Below, piece by piece: positions 12,201 to 23,224 of a DNA stretch of 64,000 nt (positions are counted from its first letter, which is position 1; the number at the start of each line of letters is the position of its first letter). The notes beneath the pieces are model-generated. The model was given only the letters and a program-made list of their open reading frames with translations, ran no database searches and was not told the origin of the DNA. A program made the position numbers and the translations under genes. Source of the DNA: Cavia porcellus (taxonomy: Eukaryota; Chordata; Mammalia; Rodentia; Caviidae); the NCBI RefSeq assembly GCF_034190915.1, contig NW_026947503.1:16710532-16774531 (forward strand), written 5' to 3'.

Positions 12201-15060
12201 GACTGAAAATCAAACCCAGTGATATGATTCTTTTTAACGTTTAACGTCTATGATTCTATCATCTTAATAACATGCAAGAAGTAAAAAAGTAAAAATATCT
12301 TCATTTTAATCAAAAATAAAATTTCTGTTTGTATATATAAGATGGTGATATTTATTATTTATATTAATCATCAATTATATCAAATATTGTTTATATTAAA
12401 GGTCAATAAGCATTGACACAAATATGTTTGACAGAATATCAATGATATTCTCTCAAATTATCCAGTTTTTCTGAAGATGTAATAATTTTGTCTGCCACAA
12501 CCAAATGGTGTAATTATGAGTTGTGATCTTTTGGTTTTTTTCATACATCTTATCATTCACCACTTAAAGTTATGCCATTTAACACATATTTACTCCTAAA
12601 TGGCATGTATAAGACCCAGGAAGAATAAGTAATGCAAACTATATCACAAGTTTTACAATTGAAAAAGCACAGAGTCGTTCCATCCTATCTAATAACTTGT
12701 GTTCTGTCCAATCCAACATTTTGAGAATATGCATTATTCATCAATGAATAGTCATGTTCTTAGGCAGAAAATATAAACCTCTAAAACATTATACTAATTG
12801 AATGAAGCTAAATGAAAAGGTTGCCATTGTGATCGTATAATTCCCTATATAAGAAATACTCAGGAGAGATAAATCAATGGAGCACAGCACATATTAGAGT
12901 TTGGTGGGTTCTGAAGAATGCAGAGGTGAGGAAGAAATTCTTAAATCAGGAGTTTTACTAAGTAGGAATGGCATCTAGATGGAGGTGGTGATCACACAAA
13001 AATGTAAATGAGCTATGTGGAACTTACTGATTTTAAAATGGTTGTGCGAATTTTACCCCAAATTCAATTTTAAAATAAACAATATGACTGCTAACAAAGT
13101 AGGTGAGATTCCAACTGTACCATTTGACAAGTAATTTACTCAAATAAATATAGCACTTACTTCCTCACACACCTGGGTTCTTGCAGCTAACCCCCATATT
13201 AACTATTTTCCTAATAGGACAAACACTTCTGAAGGATATGTCCTGGGTTTCAGGCCATCTTCAAGGCAGAGCTACCTTATGTAACTTGTGACTCACCGTG
13301 TACCATCTGAAGGACTCAGTGAAATCACTGTCAGAATTCTCTAAAGATGTGCAGAGAATTCAGTTTTGAAACCTAGGTTCAATATTATAAATAATTCTGA
13401 CCTTTTTCAAAGCTAACACATATATATTTTTTTTTACTTAAAACAATATTTAAATGGTGATGATTCAATGGTTTATTACTAGCTTAATTAAAGGTGCATT
13501 TTCTATCCTTTGAGGGTTGAAAAAGAAAGATCGTAAATTGAATTAAAATGGAAATATAGTTTTTCGGGGAAAGTGGAATTCTTTGGCATCATCTGTGACA
13601 TAATAGGTCACTTTATTGCTACGCATGGATTATTTATGCTATACTTTATCTCAGTCAATGGAGAGTTTTTCTTTAAATAGCTCTATAAACATCAAACCAT
13701 TTGTTACAGGTAATCAGCAAGACTTTGCTGCTTGATTAAAAAAAAGATTCCATCTTTCACTGGATGACATTTTAATGAAGAAAAAGAATTGCCCATTAGA
13801 AAAAGCAGGTAACAAATTGTTTTTTGTACTTGCCAAGGCCTTGGCAGAATATGAGCAGTCAGGAAGACTTCCAAATGAAAACAAGTTATATTCAACTATT
13901 TGGGAAACTTCAGCCAAGCACAGCAATTAGTCCCTTGTGTGGCTTTTATTGTCCACTAGAAATAAAAGTATAATAATGCTTATGACCTTGTGTCAAGCAG
14001 CTTTGATTCTTTAAGCTATTCTAAAAGTCCCAACAGAAAGCCTCAAAGGATGAATCCAGCATAAAACACAAACCATTCTGTGTTCATTTAAATTATAAAA
14101 AAACTGAAGGCTCCTTAGATTTTTAACAGAACAGGGTGAGCTCTTAAATGAACTTAAGCAACAATAGAATAATCCATTCAAAGTGGAACAAATAAATGGA
14201 CACCACACACCATCCCCACGTTTACATAGACGTGCTCAGAAACCGCTTTCCTTCAGATGAGACTTATTTGCAGCGGTGTCCTTTGTGGCCCTAAATCAGT
14301 CCTGGATTTCTGTATCTTTCCTCTTTCACAGCTCTTTCCTCTTCAGCTTTCCTCAACTCTCGGCCATCGCTCGGCCAGTCTGGTTTGAACTTTGAGGCCT
14401 GCCTAATGCGTCAGCAAGGTGGATTTTAAACAAGACTTTCAAATCTTAACTGTATCCCAACTTTAAAGGTCAGTGTAAAAATAATTTAAAGTATGAAGTT
14501 TTAAAAAGGAGCAATTTTTTTTTTCAATTCTGTTCTGTAATCTTTGCAGTGGTGCAAAAATACCTAATAAATAGCAAAACCTGGGAAAGGTCAAACTGGA
14601 AATTATTAATAAATGCTAAATAACCCAGAGCCAGTGCCAGCAACACATAAAATGATGAAATGCCAATTTAAAACCACCATGTGAAGCAAAAAATCTTTAT
14701 ATTTAATTGAAAATGTCTGCCGCAGAAAGAAATAAAACAAATTTCCAAGCTACAGCTTTACAAGGCTTGATTACCAAAATGCAGTCAGGAATACCCTTTC
14801 TGCTTAGGTTCAGTGAGGCAGAAACTCATCTCTCATAGATTGTTGTGTGCAACTCATTGAAATAAATTAATCCGATGGCCTACAGTTCTTCAAAAATTAG
14901 CTGACAAATGAAAAAAGGAAGACTAACTTACAAAAAGAGCTTGGGCATCTTTGACTGTAATGAGAAATCTGGGGGCATTATTTGCCCACATGCTATAGGT
15001 TATTAACACTAAAATACTGCATGTTTTGCAGGCATGTAACAATACAATGATTAAAGAGTG
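6245..15060. other. Long unique AT-rich region, no gene recognised
   Basis: About 8.8 kb in which I see no gene, RNA gene or clear transposable element apart from short A/T runs. Open frames here are short, start anywhere and lack protein-like composition. Two sub-blocks, about 9990-10420 and 13690-14960, are more complex and GC-balanced than their surroundings and could be conserved non-coding elements (see findings). That is inference from composition, not shown. Confidence 0.5.
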
Positions 15061-15062
15061 CT

Positions 15063-15063
15063 A

Positions 15064-15114
<51 letters not shown>
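15063..15114. repeat. (TA)n microsatellite
   Basis: About 25 uninterrupted TA units. Confidence 0.96.
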
Positions 15115-16395
15115 GTTTCTTCATTGTCAAGCAAAATTTTAAATATTAATGTTTGTAATAATTTTAGCCTTTCAGATGAGCTTCTGGAACTTAAATATAT
15201 TGTCTTTAAACATAATGACCTTAGAAAATGCTCATTTTTCTATTGCAAGTACCTACCTGCTCTCTGCTTATTTATCATTAGTATTTAGTAACTGAATATA
15301 CTCTATCATTTTTATCATTTCTCTTCACGATTATATTTCAAAATAGGTTTTTAAGAAAAAAATAAAATTTATAAAGACTTACTATACTATTTAAAAAGAC
15401 AAATCAAAGATAATGACTTAATATAGTCAATTGTTTTAACCAAATTATACACTAATTTGCTAGTTTTTTTCAAAATCCCTTTGTTTCTTTATTTCTTTTT
15501 TTCTGAAATGTTTTAATTTGTTGGGATAATAATAAAAAACCACTAAAATAGATAAAAACTATAAACCTATACTCTAAATAAATATTTCTATGTTTTGAAC
15601 AATAAACTAGGCAACTGTAAACATAAAAATTTCCTTAACTGATAGAACCAATAGTAAGTGGTAAACAGTGAAAGTATTTTCATAACTTTAAAATAATTTC
15701 TGGAAAGCCTTTTAATATTGTTCTCATCATGAAAGACTCTTCTAAAATGAGATCTAGAAAAGAAATATTGCTTTAAGGAAACTCCTAGTTTTAATAATGG
15801 ATGTTTTAAGTAATAAGGATAAGATTTATAGTACTTATATTTAAACATTTCCCACTAATAGAACCTTTGGAGAAATCTTTTTTCTGAGTAGGAATTAAAA
15901 TTCTACACATGAGATAATGAAGAGTAAAATATAGAGATAATTTTTGCCTCTGAAGTTATAGTACTATTTAGTAGAATGAAAATCTCACATGAACAAAACA
16001 CATGACATCAATTAACTATTGACTGACAGTTTGGAAGAGTGGGTAAAATCCAGGATATGAGTAAACCAACCATAAATTAAATCATCAATGTAAGCAGGTA
16101 ATAATGACATCTCTCTTTCATGATGCTTGGGAAACTATGAAGACAGTAAATGAATACTTTTAAAATTATATAAGTTATATAGCAAGGTGACTACAAGTTT
16201 GGAAAATATCTTTAAAGTAGGGCAAAATCAACAACTGCAATAATATTTGGTAGGCTGATAGTTTATACAACTATATTTCAGGTAAACATATTATAGTATT
16301 GTTATCAAGTCATAAAATTTGTTATAAAATAATTTATCTTTTATGTGATATAAAGGAACTCTACTGAGACAATAAATATTTACAAACTATGTATA

Positions 16396-16397
<2 letters not shown>
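15115..16397. other. Unique AT-rich stretch
   Basis: No coding sequence or recognisable repeat seen. Confidence 0.45.
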
Positions 16398-16398
<1 letters not shown>

Positions 16399-16441
<43 letters not shown>

Positions 16442-16446
16442 ATATT
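16399..16446. repeat. (TA)n microsatellite
   Basis: A pure TA run ending in 'tatgtgtatat'. Confidence 0.95.
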
Positions 16447-17124
16447 GAACATTTTAGAAGTAATAGACTATAATACCTTTAAAGTCACACATGGTCAGCC
16501 AGCCAAAGCAGGCTGAAGAAGCAGTGAGTGTTAGGCATACTGTATTAAGTTCAAAGTTAAGAAGCATTGAAAAAGTTGTGCAGCACTAGAAGGCATGTTG
16601 TCTCAATTAGTAAGATCAAGAATATAGTGTAGAAGGCAAGAATTTCACTGCCTAATGATCAAGTTTAATTTCTGGAAGGGCATAATACATTAAAGAACAC
16701 TGTCAGAAGAAAGAAATTTAGACTGTAATACTATTGATAAAGAAACTTATAATCAACGGTTTTTAGGAGAACAATTAGATTGAGGACACAGAATTTTTAA
16801 TCATTTTATGATGGTCACCCAGAGTTAAATACAAGAAAGTGCAGGAAATCTGTCTGCAAGACTAAAGACACAGAATATTCAGCCAAGGGCCTGGATTCCA
16901 CAGCAATGTCCTGCATGAGTCCAGATGAAAGCCTAAAGCCCTCACAAAGCTTCCCACCAGTCCAACTGGAGGTCTAGAGCCCACAAGAGAAAGACTAATG
17001 TGAGTCTGTTTTACAGATCTGCACTGGGAAGGCCCAAAGGTCAGTGGTAGAAGCTAGAAAGTCTATGCTAGCGGGGTGAAGGAGCTGTGCTGGTAGGTTG
17101 AGGGCTTTACACTGGATCCAAGAA
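16447..17124. other. Unique stretch before the 175-bp duplication
   Basis: No gene recognised. From about 16860 the composition becomes more GC-balanced and may belong to the same old repeat as the tandem duplication that follows. Confidence 0.35.
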
Positions 17125-17125
17125 G

Positions 17126-17500
17126 TCATGCTCAAAATAAGAACAAGGGTTGCCATGAAATGTACACAGCCATCCTTAGTGAAATGGAAGTCCTGAACTC
17201 CTCTGGTGATAAGAACAATCAAGTACATGCCAGACAGCCAGCATGACAATTTTCTTCTGGAGATTAAATGGCACATATCTTCTCCTCCAGAGTCAGGAAG
17301 CAATGCTCAATCTAAGGACAAGAGCTTCCCCAAAATGAACCACAGCAACTCTTACCAACAAGGTCCTGAGCTCCTCTGATGAAGTGGTCTAACTCACACT
17401 TGCGAATCTAGTCATGATGAGCTCCTCCTGGAGAATCAACAGCTCAAAAAGTAACACTTAGGTAAACCCACAATGTCTCACTCATCTTCTCCTCCAAGTC
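17126..17500. repeat. Diverged tandem duplication, period about 175 bp
   Basis: Two similar units in direct order. 'atgctcaa' occurs at 17128 and 17303. 'gaactcctctg' (copy 1) corresponds to 'gagctcctctg' (copy 2). 'cttctggaga' at 17253 corresponds to 'ctcctggaga' at 17428. All are about 175 bp apart. 'tcttctcctcca' recurs at 17278 and 17484, showing an extra insertion in copy 2. No protein is recognisable. It may be part of an old LTR or a minisatellite seed. Confidence 0.6.
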
Positions 17501-17765
17501 TACATTTATGCTGGCAACTTTCCTCAGGTGGAACATCTACACTCAGCACCATGGTGATTTAATTCAATTGGTGTTAAGTGGACCACAGGTTTTTAATCCA
17601 TAACAAAACCTTAAATACAAGGGAATAACTGAGAGCTTTCTAAGAGTGGTGTTAACAATGAAGTGTTAGTCCCTTTTCAAATTCTAGGGAATTTAAAAGC
17701 TGCCTTTGTTTCTCCTGGACAGAGAGCTAATAGTTAAATTGTAGAAGTACAATTAAGTATACTAG

Positions 17766-17807
<42 letters not shown>

Positions 17808-17830
17808 GCTAGAGCTAGAGCTATATCTAA
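17766..17830. repeat. (GATA)n followed by (GAGCTA)n
   Basis: About ten GATA units run into three 'gagcta' hexamers. The tract abuts the 3' end of an antisense ID SINE, so it probably grew from that element's tail. Confidence 0.93.
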
Positions 17831-17902
17831 GCACCAGGAAGCAAACTCATGACTTCAGGCTTGCCAGGCAGGCACTGTGCAACTGAATCATATTTTTGGC
17901 CC
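17831..17902 (-). mobile_element. ID SINE, antisense, diverged
   Basis: The reverse complement of an ID body is visible: 'gcttgccaggcaggcactgtgcaactgaa' spans 17860-17888, with 'ggccc' at the 5' end of the element. No clean target-site duplication was found. Confidence 0.65.
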
Positions 17903-17904
17903 TT

Positions 17905-18714
17905 ATAAATATATTAATGGGGAAGAAACATACAATTTTTAAAAGCTAACACACTGTCTTCAAAAATGGATTAATTTGTTAACTTTTAAAATATTATTTG
18001 CTACAACAGCTATAATTTAAAAATTATTTCAATGCAATCTGCAACTTAATGTTTTGCCTTTCAGTTTCCAATATTGACTATAATATGAATTTTGTATATA
18101 ATTTATATATAAATATATTTTATATATAATTTTGTATATATAACATATTTATATTGCAATAATGCTTTTAAATTTTGTTAGAAAAATAATCATTTAAAAT
18201 AATAATATAAAATTGAGTTAAATGTAGCATGTATTTGAGCAAAAAAGGAAAGTACAGTGGTACTTCAGTTTATGAAATTAATTCATTCCACCATTTTTGG
18301 GAAGATGGCTGTGTTTGTGTTCATTTGGGGAAGATGCTGCAGTCCTGTTAGCCATGCAGAGTTGATAAATGGAAGTGAAATTCTGCTGAACACTTTTGTT
18401 TGCAAAGAGATTGTGGGGGGACAGGGACATTTGTGAACAGAGACATTATGTATCATTTTACCAATTATGAAAACTATGTTGATATCTCTCTCAATGCAGA
18501 CATAACCTTCTGCTATATTCCTCTGAGCAGTGCAAATAGCTGCAGTTTCTCTGATCCTGGGGAAAAAATGTCAGAGGTTCAGTCTCTATGGTCTGCACTC
18601 AAGGCATGTGTTCTCCACAAGCCAACTCTTGGACCAGCCTCAAAAATTGGCTTGTTGATGTGTTAGGTCTATAAGAAAGAGAATTCCTTTATCATTTTTA
18701 TAAAATCAATTTCC
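17905..18714. other. Mostly unique AT-rich DNA; possible old DNA-transposon end
   Basis: At about 18254, 'cagtggtacttcagtttatg' follows a TA dinucleotide and resembles the terminal sequence of an ancient mammalian Tigger- or mariner-type element. No matching opposite end was found. The open frame at 18400-18666 has no recognised protein features. Confidence 0.3.
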
Positions 18715-18715
18715 T

Positions 18716-18830
18716 GGGGCTGGGGATTTAGCTCAGCGGCATAAGCACCTGCCTTGCAAGCAGGCGGTCGTGAGTTTGGTCCCCGGTACCGATAAAAATG
18801 AAAAAGACCAAAAAAAAAAAAAAAAAAAAA
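18716..18830 (+). mobile_element. ID SINE, full length, young
   Basis: A tRNA-derived SINE beginning 'ggggctggggatttagctca' (box A), with a box-B-like 'gagtttggtcc', the tail 'ggtaccgataaaaatgaaaa' and a long poly(A). It is flanked by a perfect target-site duplication 'aatcaatttcct' (18704-18715 and 18831-18842). The clean TSD and long A tail point to a fairly recent insertion by L1 machinery. It is not a functional tRNA. Confidence 0.95.
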
Positions 18831-18842
18831 AATCAATTTCCT

Positions 18843-19645
18843 GTGTTTCTTCCCACCTTGTCTAAGGAGGGAGAATAATTTCCATTTCTTAATAAATGAA
18901 ACAAAATACTTTCAAGAAATATCAGATCATGGAACTAAGATTACGAGTAAATTTCACTGAAATGCTTGACATCCGGTAAAGTAGCATCCCAGCTTTAATT
19001 TACATAGCATATTTTTCTTAATATGAAATAATGCATAGCTGTAAAAAGCATGACAGTATAAAATATATAAATTCTGAAAAGATGATTCTTACCTCAAAAT
19101 CAAGTAAGAAGCAAGTTCATGTTGTGAAATATTTCTCATCAGATTGTTTTTTCTTAAATACATTTTGTACTTTAAGTGCAGTAATGATTTTATAGTTTAA
19201 TTACTAATGATCACTGTTATGATTATAGTTTAATACTTGTAATATCTATAATGAACATAATTTCTGCTTAGCTTCTCATCTATAAATGTATTATAATTTA
19301 ATCTTTTCATTTTACTGGACATTAGTTAATCTTATGTTTTTCTGAAGATTATCCTTTTTTCCTACTTGCACAATGGGAAAAAAAGTCTCATTTGTACTGT
19401 AAGCATTTACTCACCTGGTAGTGAATCTAAATGATTTACATATGTTTAAATGATGTCTGTACTTTTATTATTTCTCTTTATTTTAGAAATATAGGACATT
19501 GTGATGTTGAATATCCATACTTTAATACTCACTACACCTCAGTTTACTAGACATTTTGGGGCAGGAAAAAAAAAAATAACTGAATCCAGATCATGTAAAT
19601 AAGTGTTTGAAACAGTGTTGTAAAAATGTTTAATTTCATTTTTAA
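18843..19645. other. Unique AT-rich stretch
   Basis: No gene or recognisable repeat seen. Confidence 0.4.
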
Positions 19646-19649
19646 ATTT

Positions 19650-20225
19650 AAGTGACTGTTTTAAATTCTTTATAAATTTTAGATATTAGCCCTTTGTCTG
19701 AGAAGTAGCTCGCAGAATTTTTTTCCAGTTCAGTATATTGTTTCTTCATGTTGTTGTTGTTGTTGTTCTTTGCTGTACAGAAGCCGTTTAAAGTGATGTG
19801 ATCTTGTTTGCTGATTCTTTCTAATATTTCCTGTGTTTTGTCCAGAAAGCCTTTGCCTACACCTAAATCTTCAAATATTTCATCTATTCTAGTTTCCAGA
19901 AAAATTTTCTGTTTTAGCATTTTATATTTTTGATTCATTTTGATTTTTAGTTTAGTCCATAGCGCAAGATAGGGGTCCATGTTCAATCTTTGGGTGTTTT
20001 TCTAACACCTTTTGTTAAAGGGCTATCTTTTTTTTAAGGGCTATTTTTAAGCAATGGTTTTATAAGTAGTGGATTTTGCCCCCATTGTCAAAGATAAAGC
20101 AGTTAAATGTGCCTTGTTTTTGCATTCTCTACTCTGTTCCGTTGATCCACTGTGTGTTTTATTTATTTATTTTTTCCAATATCATGTTGTTTTTATACTG
20201 TATCTTTGTAGCAAATATAAATTTG
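19650..20225 (-). mobile_element. L1 ORF2 C-terminal fragment (3' arm of an inverted L1)
   Basis: On the minus strand the sequence encodes the L1 ORF2 region after the reverse transcriptase, from a 'YYKATVV..TWYW'-like segment near 20215 to 'SDKGLISKIYKEF' near 19660. In between is 'FEDLGVGKGFLDKTQ', which corresponds to '[14 protein letters not shown]' in the full L1. Stops and shifts are present upstream, and it contains a (TTG)n run at 19749-19768. Sequence below 19650 does not continue the L1, so the 3' end is missing. Confidence 0.8.
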
Positions 20226-20480
20226 ACAAATTAAATGATCATTATTTGCTAATGACATGGCCTTCTATGAGTGAGACTCCAAGTGCTCCAACAAAAGATC
20301 CAGAATTAATAAATAAATGCTGTAGCATAGCAGGACATGAAGTCAGCAATTAAAAACCAGAGGAATTCCTGTTTTGCATTCCATGACCATGGCATGGCAC
20401 AAAGGATGAAATTCTTGGAGTCAATGACTAATTCAACTCCAAGAAGGTCCAGGAGGACTGCCCTTAACCATGTCCCCTCA
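20226..20480 (+). mobile_element. L1 ORF2 reverse-transcriptase fragment, inverted 5' arm
   Basis: The plus strand shows a decayed copy of the RT active-site region. 'LFANDM' stands in place of the FADD motif, followed by 'DPELINKCCSIAGHEV', corresponding to '[18 protein letters not shown]' in the full L1, and then 'ILGVND', corresponding to 'YLGITL'. It is head-to-head with the antisense fragment at 19650-20225. ORF2 residues of about 800-895 are missing at the junction. Confidence 0.6.
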
Positions 20481-20484
20481 GCAT

Positions 20485-21731
20485 GAAAGAGTGCCATAAA
20501 GATGATTCCATGGTTTTTTATTGATAGAACCAGGAAGAAAGGATAAAAGGCTAATCCAGGGAGGAGAGGATCTGAAGCATTCATTCCTTAAGGTCATGTA
20601 TTTTGCTCCTACTTGGACTTGTGGCCCTATATGCTATCTTTTAATCTTTAACCGTATACAATAGGAGGTTCTGAGAGGGCCCCGAAATTCCTGTCTGAGC
20701 AATTCCATGTCATACATACTTCTGGCCAATGTCACACATATCGTTCTGCTTTGTACACACATTTGAGAAAGAAGGATAAGGTGAAGAGAGGAAGAATATT
20801 TGACTTGGTGAAGAAAAGTTATTCATGGCTTCAACATACAGCATTTGCTGAAATGGTATAACAAAGACATTTAAGACTAAGATAAAGAAAAAATATTGCA
20901 ATAGCTATAATAATCCAAATGTGAAGGTTGAGAACAAAGACTCAGTTCCTAGGGTTAAGCTATAGATTAATATCATGGAGTTAATCTATAATAATGTTAT
21001 AATGAAATGTTTTAATAATATAATAATGGAACCAATAATTTCTCTGTCTAGATTTGTATGAAAAGCATTCTGGAGAAGTCATTGGGTCTTCTCCTAAGAT
21101 TCAGAAAGATTAACTAGAATGGGAGTGGTGTGCAATTAACTAGAATGTGAATGATAACCAGCATCACAGCGGAGGCTACTGTGCATCCAAAGAGCTGTGT
21201 AGCAATGTGTTGATGTTGCCATCAGATAGCTACCTCAAAGGTACTGAGTCTTTGTGAAGTATCCTTATCAATACAGGATTAATTTAAGAGCTCAGAAGTA
21301 ACATTCTGAAAATAGCCATTCATGGTTAGGACACTTAGGATGGAATGAGCAGGGTGAGACTTGTGATTTCAGTAGTGGCCAATGCTATTGCTGCTATGCT
21401 GCCCCAAACCACTTTTATTTAAGATATTCTTGCAATGAGGTAATTTATTCAAGCAGAGTCTCTCAGTCAAGGGTGTATAAGAATCCAGGACTTAGCCTTT
21501 AGTCTAAGCAGCATAAAATGAGTAATACAGTAGTTAATTGAGAAATATTATTATTATGATGTTAGCCACATGGAATTTGTAGGCAAGGTAATATTATAGC
21601 CTTAAAAGGTTGGTACTGAGGAATGGATGAATACTAAACATTGAAAATAGTGTCCTCCTTATGAGGAACAAAATATATGCCCAGAAAGTACAGATTTTCG
21701 TATGATCAGAGGTATCACAGCAATCCATGTG

Positions 21732-21734
<3 letters not shown>
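20485..21734. other. Unique stretch
   Basis: No gene or clear transposable element seen. Confidence 0.4.

Positions 21735-21774
<40 letters not shown>
21735..21774. repeat. (TA)n microsatellite
   Basis: About 20 TA units. Confidence 0.95.
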
Positions 21775-21776
<2 letters not shown>

Positions 21777-22169
21777 CTAACTGCTGCTTCTGACAGTGCA
21801 AAGGAAGTAATCACTAAATGCAGTAAGGCTTTTATAAGGGTATATAGTTAGGTGCTGGAAGAAAGCAAGATGAGTAACAGAGAGACTGGTGCATCTACAT
21901 AAAGTCTATCCTAAATCCACGCCATCACTTAAAGGCACCCACAAATAGGAATACAAGGGAGACTGAATTTAGAAATGTGCCTGCTGGACACAGAGGAACC
22001 TACGATTCTCAGAGCTAGAGGTATTGTCAGAACAGAAAGGATCACAAGGTCTCTGGAGGGTACACCAAAAATGGGAAGTGTGAGTAAGTATGTGGCCCAG
22101 AGTAATGATTTCTATTGAGTGTCCAGTCCAACAGCAGCAGAACCAAAAAAGAACCCTTTGCAAGAGAGA
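21775..22169. other. Unassigned stretch upstream of the ORF-less L1-like element
   Basis: No gene seen. The sequence from about 21900 is more GC-balanced and could be a 5' extension of the element that follows, but nothing in the other copy at 42.6 kb aligns with it. Confidence 0.3.
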
Positions 22170-22830
22170 CAAAACTCAGCATCTCCTGAGAATCGGCCCT
22201 GCTGGGACTTGGGAGAGCAACCAAGAAATCAACTAGTCAGCCTTCCTGGTAAACTGTGCAAACTGTGAGGTTTCCAGGGAGAGAAAAGTCAGATAGCACC
22301 TTCTGTGAGCCTACCAGCAAGTGGGCTGAGACTCAAAACACGGTTCCTGGTCCCATCCACCTCCCCACCCAGGCAACCTAATGGCTTGGAGGACAGCTTC
22401 AGTTGACACCAACTAAGGTACATAAAGCAACTAAATACTTGTATTATTTGGTTGATTTTTCAGGCCTGGGCCCAGCAGTCTGAACATCTCTTGGGAGGAT
22501 GACAATATTCAATATAGCAAATATGGGGATTTCCTCCTTGTCTTTGATGTCCAATATTGTTCTCAGTTTTGCTTTGTTCTGATTGTTTTGCTTTATTCAG
22601 TATTCTGTTTTGATTGACTTTTTTTTGTTTGATTTTGCTATACTTGATGAAATGGACAACTGTTGTGAAGATAAGATATACCATGGTAGCTATTATTGTT
22701 TTCCTGGTATTCTGTTTTGAAATTGTATACAAATTTTGCTGCACTATTTTAATTGGCTTTGTTATTTATGGTTTCATTGGATTTTGCTATCTCTAAAATG
22801 AAAGAAAATGTTTTTCAAAAAATGAAAAAG
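22170..22830 (+). mobile_element. ORF-less L1-like element, copy 1
   Basis: A moderately GC-rich first part (about 22170-22440) is followed by an AT-rich part with repeated 'ttctgttttga'-type phrases and a terminal 'tttttcaaaaaatgaaaaag'. The same order occurs at 42637-43286. Shared landmarks are 'ctcctgaga', 'ctggtaa', 'ccagggagagaa', 'tctgaacatctc'/'tctgagcatctc', 'gggagg', 'ttctgtt' and 'aaaaaatg'. The AT-rich part has the style of the L1 and HAL1 3' UTRs in this window. No ORF1 or ORF2 remains. It might be an L1 3' end or an L1-dependent non-coding family. Confidence 0.55.
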
Positions 22831-22834
22831 AAAC

Positions 22835-23180
22835 CCTTTTACTTTGTCATCTTGGAGTTATAGGTGGTCTGTGTCACAAAGAAGACTTCTAGGGTGGATT
22901 GGTTCAGTCTGGATGATGAGTTGTTTTATCTCTCCACTTAGAAGGATTTTGTTGTAGCTGTTAACAGACTAATTGTCTTCCCATGTTCTCCTCCCTAGTG
23001 GGGTAACATCATCTCCTACAGCTCAGGAAAGGGGTGCTTTTTACTTGGTGATAAAACACAAATACTACCTCCTCTAAGTGAACAATTCTGTAGTACCCAG
23101 CTCCTGTGTGTCAAAATGTCTTTGCTTCATGGGAATAAAATGTGTGTCCACAATGTGAAGCTGTCTGAGTCACAGTTAAA
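22835..23180. other. Unassigned stretch between the L1-like element and an A-rich tail
   Basis: No gene seen. AATAAA occurs at 23134-23139, about 40 bp before the A-rich tract at 23178. The stretch could be flanking DNA carried with the preceding element, or an unrelated retroposed sequence. Confidence 0.3.
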
Positions 23181-23222
23181 AACAAAAACAAAAACAAACA
23201 AACAAAAAAAGCAAAAAAAAAC
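23178..23222 (+). repeat. A-rich (AAAAC/AAAC)n tract
   Basis: A patterned A-rich run typical of retroposon tails. Confidence 0.8.
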
Positions 23223-23224
23223 TA

